A DNA stretch of 64,000 nucleotides from Salinimicrobium soli (GTDB lineage: Bacteria > Bacteroidota > Bacteroidia > Flavobacteriales > Flavobacteriaceae). The stretch covers positions 124,001 to 188,000 of the forward strand of contig NZ_JBLUWW010000003.1 in NCBI RefSeq assembly GCF_048323655.1, in the 5' to 3' direction. Of the stretch, positions 57,736 to 64,000 are shown piece after piece (position 1 is the first letter of the stretch; every line of letters begins with the position of its first letter). Position numbers and translations under genes: made by a program. The notes beneath the pieces were generated by a model. The model was not told the DNA's origin. It did not search any database and was given only the letters and a program-made list of their open reading frames with translations.

Positions 57736-59616
57736 CTACTTCATTTTAACCACTTTGAATATTGAACGTCTGTTTAATTGATGTTGTTCTTCGTTACAAC
57801 TCGCACAATCTACCTCAGGCTGAGATTCTCCGTAGCCCTGATATTTCACGATACGATCGGGTTCAATTCCGTGAGAGACCAGGTAATCATAGGTGGACTG
57901 AGCTCTGCGTTCAGCCAGCTTACGGTTATATTCTTCAGAACCACGTTTGTCTGTATGTGAACCAATTTCAATTACCAGTTCAGGATAATCGTTCTTCATC
58001 AGGTTGACCAGTTTGTCGAGTTCTTTGGCCGCATCTGGCCTGATGTTGGATTTGTCAAAGTCAAAATAGATCTTATTGATCTCTGCCAGGTATTCCACAT
58101 CTCTCACAGGAGCGAGTATCATATTATACACCATCTCCGTCTTGTCATCTGTGTTCGCAGTATTGACAGTACCCGTTTTGTCCACATACTTGATATGTTT
58201 GGCTTCAATAGGATAAGACTGGTCTCTCTTAACTTCAGTATTGTAATTACCTTCGGCATCTGTTTCTAAAAAGGCAATTTGCTGCCCTTTTTCGTTCATT
58301 AGACGCACTGTGGCATTGGGAATAGGTTTATTGTTGATTGAGTCTGTCACCTGCCCTTTAAGAACCAATGGCGCCAGAATATTCAGTTCGTAAATATCAT
58401 CATTTCCCTGACCACCGGGTCTGTTAGAAGAAACATATCCGCGGGATTTATCTTCGGAAGAATAGGTGAATGAAAAGTCGTCCAGGCTGCTGTTGACCGG
58501 TTCTCCCAGGTTTTGAACTTTTCCTGGTTCCGCAGTGGTCACTACGAAAACGTCCAATAGTCCGTATCCTTTATGTCCGTCAGAAGAGAAATATAAATTT
58601 CCATTTTTCGCGACGAATGGGAAAAATTCGTTTCCTGGTGTATTTACAGTTGGCCCAAGATTTTCAGGAGTTCCAAAAGTGCCATTATTAATACTCACTT
58701 TGTAGATATCTGATCCACCCTGGCCTCCCGGAGCGTCAGAAGCATAGTATAAAGTTTTGCCGTCTGCGGAAATACTCGGATGTCCTACAGAGTAATTGTC
58801 ATTACTAAACGGAAGTTCCTCAATATTTCCCCATTTTCCATTTACCATACTAGCCTTGTAGATCTTCAAATTATTTACTCCCTGATCATCTTTTTTTCCG
58901 TTGCGGTTGTTGAGGTAATTGTTCCGTGTAAAATACATGGTGTTACCATCAGGTGAGATCGTAACCGGTCCTTCGTGACGTACTGTATTAACATCTCCCG
59001 ATACAGGAGTAACGCTACCGCCCTGTGTACTGACCTTATAGACATCCAAAAATGGCTCTCCGGTCCAGTCATAAATTTTTGTTTTGGTATCTCCATCTCC
59101 TCGGGCTGAGGTGAAATAGACGGTTTCCTTGTTCACAAAAGTTCCAAAATCACTGTATTGGGAGTTGAAAGATGCAGGATTTATTCTGAAACTTTCAAGT
59201 CCTTTATAAGTGTTTATTTCATCTGAATTTAGGAATTCCTCCACTTGTTTCGGATTTTTCCCCTCTTCCTGATATTTCTTCAGCCATTCTCTTGACTTTT
59301 CATATTCCCTTACTCCGCGCAGCATTTGAGCGTATTTGTAGTAGGTTTCAGGAGAGACCCCGGGCTGCTGTACCACTTTTTCGTAATATTTTACTGCGTT
59401 TTCAGGATCTCTTAGCAGATAATAACTTTCTGCCAGTTTTTGCTGATTGTAGTCAGTATTGTATTCATTTTCAAGCAGGTCCTCATAAACCTCAATGGCT
59501 TTGGTATAGGCGAAATCCTCAAAAAGACGGTCTGCCCGTTTTTGCTTACCAGATTGAGCTGTAAGCGTCAATGCCGGAAGAAGGAATAACAGAAGTAGAA
59601 AGTAATTTTTGTTCAT
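57736..59616 (-). CDS. OmpA family protein with TPR and PD40 domains (PorE-like)
   Basis: A 626-residue envelope protein. After the signal peptide (ending TLTAQ) come TPR-like helices (residues 25-130: ADRLFEDFAYTKAIEVYEDLL, ENAVKYYEKVV), a WD40-like PD40 propeller (150-410: TISPDGNTMYFTRN, SISADGKTLYYASDAPGGQGGSDIYK, SSNRPGGQGNDDIYE), a carboxypeptidase-regulatory-like beta domain (420-500), and a C-terminal OmpA peptidoglycan-binding domain (IYFDFDKSNIRPDAAKELDKL, GSHTDKRGSEEYNRKLAERRA). This architecture is that of PorE-type T9SS proteins. It is the last gene of the adhesin operon. Confidence 0.92.
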   Translation of the reverse strand: MNKNYFLLLLFLLPALTLTAQSGKQKRADRLFEDFAYTKAIEVYEDLLENEYNTDYNQQKLAESYYLLRDPENAVKYYEKVVQQPGVSPETYYKYAQMLRGVREYEKSREWLKKYQEEGKNPKQVEEFLNSDEINTYKGLESFRINPASFNSQYSDFGTFVNKETVYFTSARGDGDTKTKIYDWTGEPFLDVYKVSTQGGSVTPVSGDVNTVRHEGPVTISPDGNTMYFTRNNYLNNRNGKKDDQGVNNLKIYKASMVNGKWGNIEELPFSNDNYSVGHPSISADGKTLYYASDAPGGQGGSDIYKVSINNGTFGTPENLGPTVNTPGNEFFPFVAKNGNLYFSSDGHKGYGLLDVFVVTTAEPGKVQNLGEPVNSSLDDFSFTYSSEDKSRGYVSSNRPGGQGNDDIYELNILAPLVLKGQVTDSINNKPIPNATVRLMNEKGQQIAFLETDAEGNYNTEVKRDQSYPIEAKHIKYVDKTGTVNTANTDDKTEMVYNMILAPVRDVEYLAEINKIYFDFDKSNIRPDAAKELDKLVNLMKNDYPELVIEIGSHTDKRGSEEYNRKLAERRAQSTYDYLVSHGIEPDRIVKYQGYGESQPEVDCASCNEEQHQLNRRSIFKVVKMK

Positions 59617-59627
59617 AATCCTATTTT

Positions 59628-60536
59628 TTAGAAGAACCTTGGGGATTTATATTTGGTATTGTTCATTCTCAATTCGTAAATAAGAATGATTTCATGAGAT
59701 CCTGAAGTATAGGGTTCAAGGTCAGAAATTGAATATTCATAACCGTAACCTACTCTCAGGCTTGGAAGCACCTGGAAATCTACAAAGGCTCCCACGGCAT
59801 CGTCGATACGATAGTTCGCTCCCAGGTACAGCTTTTCGTCATATATAAAAGTGCTTGAAATGTCTACCGAGAGAGGAGCTCCTTTTGTGAGCTTGGCCAG
59901 TGCTGTAGGTCTCAATTTCCATTGGTCACTGAGGTCAAATACATAACCTCCCGTCAAGTAGTAATGCACCTGTTCCAGAGCAACATATTCACTTTTGTCA
60001 TTGTTGTCATTGTTGATCAATTTTGGAGCTGAAAGACCCACATACCAGTCCTGAGCAGAAAGATATAGTCCCAATCCAAAGTTGGGTGTCCACCGGTTAA
60101 AGGTATTTCCAGTGAAGAAAGGATCATTTGGTACATCCCTCAATAATTCTTCTTCCAGGTTATAATAGCTCATTCCCGCTTTTAATCCGAAGGAAAGGGT
60201 AGTGGCTTCAGCTACATTTATTGTATAGGAGAAATCTCCATAGACATAAGTGTAATCTTCATATCCGGCGTTGTCGTTTATAACTGACAATCCGAGCCCT
60301 ACCTTTTCATTCCGCAGTGGGGAATGAATGGAAACGGTCTGGGTGACCGGACCTCCCTCTATTCCTGCCCACTGGCTCCTGTGAAGCCCCACAACAGATA
60401 GTGCATCCCTGTTTCCGGCATAGGCCGGGTTAATGGAAATGGTGTTGTACATGTATTGCGTGAACTGGGGCAGTTGCTGCGCTTGTGTACTAATACCAAT
60501 AAACAGGAGTATTATTATCGGGTAGATTTTTTTCAT
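59628..60536 (-). CDS. PorP/SprF family type IX secretion membrane protein
   Basis: A 302-residue outer-membrane barrel protein read from the ATG at 60536 (MKKIYPIIILLFIG); signal peptide ending STQAQ. The N-terminal QLPQFTQYMYNTISINPAYAGNRDALSVVGLHRSQWAGIEGGP is the family hallmark. SprF-type proteins are needed for secretion or surface display of the partner adhesin through T9SS. Just downstream of the giant adhesin gene and 11 nt upstream of the OmpA gene, the classic order. Confidence 0.95.
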   Translation of the reverse strand: MKKIYPIIILLFIGISTQAQQLPQFTQYMYNTISINPAYAGNRDALSVVGLHRSQWAGIEGGPVTQTVSIHSPLRNEKVGLGLSVINDNAGYEDYTYVYGDFSYTINVAEATTLSFGLKAGMSYYNLEEELLRDVPNDPFFTGNTFNRWTPNFGLGLYLSAQDWYVGLSAPKLINNDNNDKSEYVALEQVHYYLTGGYVFDLSDQWKLRPTALAKLTKGAPLSVDISSTFIYDEKLYLGANYRIDDAVGAFVDFQVLPSLRVGYGYEYSISDLEPYTSGSHEIILIYELRMNNTKYKSPRFF

Positions 60537-60546
60537 GTTTATCATT

Positions 60547-63500
60547 TTACTTTGTTCCTAAATAAATGTAGCCTTGAATAGGTGCGAATCCGCTTTGTTT
60601 TATTTCAACGATGTAATAGTAGGTTCCTGCTGGTAAACGATCACCGGTGATTGAATTACTGGAAGTACCATCCCAGTCTCCGCTCTGGTAATTCTTTGAT
60701 TCGTAAACTTTGCTTCCCCATCGGTTAAATACCTTCAAGGTGTAAGCAAAACCACAGTCGACTCCTATTCCTATTTCAAAACTGTCATTGATATCATCAC
60801 CGTTTGGAGTCACAGCTTTTGAAATACTTCCTTTAATATCTTCAATTCCGCAAGGGAGAACCACACAATCATCATTAATGCTGAGAATTACTGTTGTTGT
60901 TGAACTACACTCTCCATTGCCCACAACATAGTTGAATTCATATTGTCCTACTTGTAAGAGTGATGGATCTACAAAACTGTTTGTCAAAGCTCCTGTGTTC
61001 ATAGCATCTTCCCAGGTTCCATTCTCATCATATTCTCCAAGAAGCAGGTTGAAAAGATCATAAGAGCTGTCCTCAATACAAAGGTCTGTAGTTGTAGTTT
61101 CTATTGTAGAAGGAGTTGGATTGTCAATAACAACCTCGGTTTCTTCAGAAGTACAACCGCCCGTATTAGTAGCTGTCGCTGTATAGGTTCCGGGAGTAAG
61201 CCCCTCGAATATTCCGTCGGCGTCAGTATCAGTAATTTCATTTCCATTTTCATCTGTAAGGACAAAACTTACCCCCTCAACAAATTTGAACATTACAAAA
61301 CCGGTTTGATCTTCACAGGTTGCCTGTAAAAGTTCTTCAATTTCAGGAGCAGCTGGCGTTTCGGGCTGAGCGTTAATCACTACATCGTCACTTGCAGGAG
61401 AAGTACATCCGGCTGCATTGGTTATCGTGAAGGAGTAGGTACCTGCATTGGCAGTTACCAAACCAGTTTCAGAAATACTTACTACTCCAGGTGTGAAGTT
61501 ATAGGTGTTGCTCGCATCGAATCCGGTGATCTGGAAAGATCCGGTTGCTACAGTACAGGTTGGTTGTTCTACCGAACTAAATTCAGGTGAGGATAGGCTT
61601 TCGATCGTTACTGTAAAAGAGTTTTCAGCATCTTCACAAGAACCGTTTCCGGCAGTGTATACATAGATAGTTTGCGTAGCAGTGATCTCAGTTCCTGCGG
61701 CGATTGGATCAACTCCCCCTTGAGAAGCGAAGTAAGCACCATTAGTTAGCGCAGGAAGTGTATAAGAATCACAAGCTTCAACATCAGAAGGAGCGTCAGC
61801 TACCGGAGTGTTGTTAATAGTTACAGTGAAAGAGTTCTCAGCATCTTCACAAGAACCCTGAGCGGCAGTGTAAACATAGATAGTTTGAGTAGCAGTGATC
61901 TCAGTTCCTGCAGCGATTGGATCAACCCCGCCTTGAGAAGCGAAGTAAGCACCGTTAGTCAGCGCAGGAAGTGTATAAGAATCACAAGCTTCAACATTAG
62001 AAGGAGCGTCAGCTACCGGAGTATTGTTGATCGTTACAGTGAAAGAGTTTTCAACATCTTCACAAGAACCGTTACCTTCAGTGTAAACATAGATAGTTTG
62101 AGTAGCAGTGATCTCAGTTCCTGCAGCGATTGGATCCACTCCACCGGTTTGAACGAAGTAAGCACCATTGGTTAGCGCAGGAAGTGTATAAGAATCACAA
62201 GCTTCAACATTACCTGGTGCGTCAGCTACCGGAGTATTATTGATTGTTACAGTGAAAGAGTTTTCAGCGTTTTCACAAGAACCGTTACCTGCAGTGTAAA
62301 CATAGATAGTTTGCGTAGCAGTGATCTCAGTTCCTGCAGCGATTGGATCAACCCCGCCTTGAGAAGCGAAGTAAGCACCATTGGTTAGCGCAGGAAGTGT
62401 ATAAGAATCACAAGCTTCAACATTAGAAGGAGCGTCAGCTACCGGAGTATTGTTGATAGTTACAGTGAAAGAGTTTTCAACATCTTCACAAGAACTGTTA
62501 CCTGCAGTGTAAACATAGATAGTTTGAGTAGCAGTGATCTCAGTTCCTTCAGCGATTGGATCAACCCCGCCTTGAGAAGCGAAGTATTCTCCGTTAGTAA
62601 GTGCAGGAAGAATATATGAATCACAAGCTTCCACATTAGAAGGAGCGTCAGCTACCGGAGAATTATTGATAGTTACAGTGAAAGAGTTTTCAGCATTTTC
62701 ACAAGAACCGTTACCTGCAGTATAAACATAGATAGTTTGAGTAGCAGTGATCTCAGTTCCTTCAGCTATTGGATCAACTCCACCGGTTTGACCGAAGTAA
62801 GCACCATGAGTTAGAGCAGGAAGCGTATAAGACTCACAAGCTTCAACATTATTTGGAGCGTCAGCTACCGGAGTATTATTGATAGTTACTGTAAAAGAGT
62901 TCTCAGCATCTTCACAAGAACCGTTACCTGCAGTAAATACATAGATCATTTGAGTTGCAGTGATCTCAGTTCCTGCAGCGATAGGATCATCTCCGCCTTG
63001 AGAAGCAAAGTAAGCACCGTTAGTAAGTGCAGGAAGCGTATAAGAATCACAAGCTTCCACATCAGAAGGAGCGTCAGCTACCGGAGTGTTGTTGATTGTT
63101 ACAGTGAAAGAGTTCTCAGCAGCCTCACAAGAACCTGAAGCAGCATTATAAACATAGATCATCTGTGTTGTAGTGATTTCATCTCCAGCAAAAAACTGAG
63201 TTCCATTACCATCTGTTTCGGAAAAGTACTCACCATTAGCAAGAGCTGGAAGAATGTACGAGTCACAGGCTTCTACGTCAGAAGGATTATCAGCAAATGG
63301 TGTTCCGTTAATAGTTACTGTAAAAGAGTTTTCAGCATCTTCACAAGAACCGTTTCCGGCAGTGTATACATAGATAGTTTGCGTAGCAGTGATCTCAGTT
63401 CCTGCGGCGATTGGATCAACTCCGCCTTGAGAAGCGAAGTAAGCACCATTAGTTAGCGCAGGAAGTGTATAAGAATCACAAGCTTCAACATCAGAAGGAG

Positions 63501-64000
63501 CGTCAGCTACCGGAGTATTATTGATAGTTACAGTGAAAGAGTTTTCAGCGTTTTCACAAGAACCGTTACCTGCAGTGTAAACATAGATAGTTTGAGTTGC
63601 AGTGATCTCAGTCCCTGCAGCGATTGGATCAACCCCACCTGTTTGACCGAAGTAAGCACCGTTAGTAAGTGCAGGAAGCGTATAAGAATCACAAGCTTCC
63701 ACATCAGAAGGTGCGTCAGCTACCGGAGTGTTGTTAATAGTTACAGTGAAAGAGTTCTCAGCATCTTCACAAGAACCGTTACCCGCAGTGAATACATAGA
63801 TAGTTTGAGTAGCAGTGATTTCAGTCCCTGCAGCGATTGGATCAACTCCGCCTTGAGAAGCGAAGTAAGCACCATTAGTTAGCGCAGGAAGTGTATAAGA
63901 ATCACAAGCTTCAACATTACCTGGAGCATCAGCTACCGGAGTATTATTGATAGTTACAGTGAAAGAATTTTCAGCAGCCACACAAGAACCCTGAGCGGCA
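60547..64000 (-). CDS. Giant T9SS type-B adhesin with 71-residue repeats (5' end outside window)
   Basis: The frame is open to the right edge, so at least 1,150 C-terminal residues of a larger secreted protein are present; a GTG at 63981 is internal. From the edge to about 61,600 there are 11 near-identical repeats of 71-72 residues, each with one Cys in VEACDSY and one in GSCE. Then come Ig-like adhesin modules, and the type-B sorting domain (SKAVTPNGDDINDSF, VFNRWGSKVYES, GTYYYIVEIK). It is secreted by T9SS to the cell surface, like SprB, and followed by its PorP/SprF partner. Confidence 0.95.
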   Translation of the reverse strand, partial: AAQGSCVAAENSFTVTINNTPVADAPGNVEACDSYTLPALTNGAYFASQGGVDPIAAGTEITATQTIYVFTAGNGSCEDAENSFTVTINNTPVADAPSDVEACDSYTLPALTNGAYFGQTGGVDPIAAGTEITATQTIYVYTAGNGSCENAENSFTVTINNTPVADAPSDVEACDSYTLPALTNGAYFASQGGVDPIAAGTEITATQTIYVYTAGNGSCEDAENSFTVTINGTPFADNPSDVEACDSYILPALANGEYFSETDGNGTQFFAGDEITTTQMIYVYNAASGSCEAAENSFTVTINNTPVADAPSDVEACDSYTLPALTNGAYFASQGGDDPIAAGTEITATQMIYVFTAGNGSCEDAENSFTVTINNTPVADAPNNVEACESYTLPALTHGAYFGQTGGVDPIAEGTEITATQTIYVYTAGNGSCENAENSFTVTINNSPVADAPSNVEACDSYILPALTNGEYFASQGGVDPIAEGTEITATQTIYVYTAGNSSCEDVENSFTVTINNTPVADAPSNVEACDSYTLPALTNGAYFASQGGVDPIAAGTEITATQTIYVYTAGNGSCENAENSFTVTINNTPVADAPGNVEACDSYTLPALTNGAYFVQTGGVDPIAAGTEITATQTIYVYTEGNGSCEDVENSFTVTINNTPVADAPSNVEACDSYTLPALTNGAYFASQGGVDPIAAGTEITATQTIYVYTAAQGSCEDAENSFTVTINNTPVADAPSDVEACDSYTLPALTNGAYFASQGGVDPIAAGTEITATQTIYVYTAGNGSCEDAENSFTVTIESLSSPEFSSVEQPTCTVATGSFQITGFDASNTYNFTPGVVSISETGLVTANAGTYSFTITNAAGCTSPASDDVVINAQPETPAAPEIEELLQATCEDQTGFVMFKFVEGVSFVLTDENGNEITDTDADGIFEGLTPGTYTATATNTGGCTSEETEVVIDNPTPSTIETTTTDLCIEDSSYDLFNLLLGEYDENGTWEDAMNTGALTNSFVDPSLLQVGQYEFNYVVGNGECSSTTTVILSINDDCVVLPCGIEDIKGSISKAVTPNGDDINDSFEIGIGVDCGFAYTLKVFNRWGSKVYESKNYQSGDWDGTSSNSITGDRLPAGTYYYIVEIKQSGFAPIQGYIYLGTK
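61596..64000 (-). repeat. 213-bp tandem repeats in the adhesin gene
   Basis: Eleven full copies and one partial copy of a 213-bp unit (one copy is 216 bp), very similar at the DNA level, including silent sites. Variation is mostly at a few positions: SDV/SNV/GNV, ASQ/GQT/VQT, AAGTE/AEGTE. One copy (about 63,100-63,310) is clearly diverged. The array continues past the edge. Confidence 0.95.

Noticed and set aside
61885..63882. Plus-strand open frames of 60-96 codons inside the adhesin gene
   Set aside because: They are antisense shadows of the 213-bp repeat, recurring with the same serine-rich translation once per unit.

Overview
The window looks like a chromosomal segment of a marine-type Flavobacteriaceae (Bacteroidetes; the Gramella/Salegentibacter/Salinimicrobium neighbourhood is my best guess, not proven). 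Reasons visible in the sequence are a type IX secretion (T9SS) type-B sorting domain with PorP/SprF and OmpA-PD40 partners, DUF4290, upstream boxes fitting the Bacteroidetes promoter pattern (TTTG, about 17-20 nt, TAnnTTTG), few Shine-Dalgarno sequences, and several TTG/GTG starts. I see no rRNA, tRNA, IS element, prophage or CRISPR array.

Layout. 1-6.1 kb: recQ (cut by the left edge), a small P-loop ATPase, DUF493, DUF4290, murA (Asp instead of the catalytic Cys), hpf, a lipoprotein and an aldo/keto reductase. 6.1-14.1 kb: xerD, three outer-membrane beta-barrel genes around aroQ, an AT-rich glycosyltransferase-like gene, a Dph6-type ATP pyrophosphatase, and a VWA/AAA+ pair. 14.2-23.5 kb: lpdA, a collagen-like lipoprotein, two msrB genes (cytoplasmic and lipoprotein), an alpha/beta hydrolase, an M48 lipoprotein protease, an Atg22-like MFS transporter, and an ECF sigma / membrane regulator / two repeat-rich exported proteins operon. 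23.7-35.1 kb: lon, a tandem GH26-like protein, cmk, a 760-bp non-coding region of heptamer-periodic repeats, rpsA, an MDR reductase, a macro-domain protein, an SDR and a DEAD-box helicase. 35.3-49.6 kb: pentapeptide protein, OstA-like protein, L,D-transpeptidase, then a long minus-strand stress/detoxification series (ArsI-like, OsmC, two rhodaneses, DUF302, FrnE-like DsbA, GMC oxidoreductase, MFS, AhpD-like, DUF2867-SDR, amidohydrolase, mgsA). 49.7-57.3 kb: fatty acid hydroxylase, an atypical kinase-like exported protein, a DAGK-like/DUF389 fusion, pyrR-pyrB-STAS-like-rnz, and a CAP lipoprotein. 57.7-64 kb: OmpA-PD40 (PorE-like), PorP/SprF, and the C-terminal part of a giant adhesin with 71-residue repeats that runs off the right edge.

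How genes work together. Cell-envelope genes (murA, L,D-transpeptidase, OstA-like, T9SS adhesin unit), protein quality control (Lon, M48, MsrB) and redox/electrophile defence dominate. Two genes or operons of the detoxification series share a 14-bp near-palindromic site at similar distances from their starts, suggesting one Crp/Fnr-like regulator. The most unusual non-coding structure is the region between cmk and rpsA: arrays with strict 7-nt periodicity in several sequence classes, interleaved with a roughly 40-bp core present three times. A second, different heptamer array lies at 33.8 kb.
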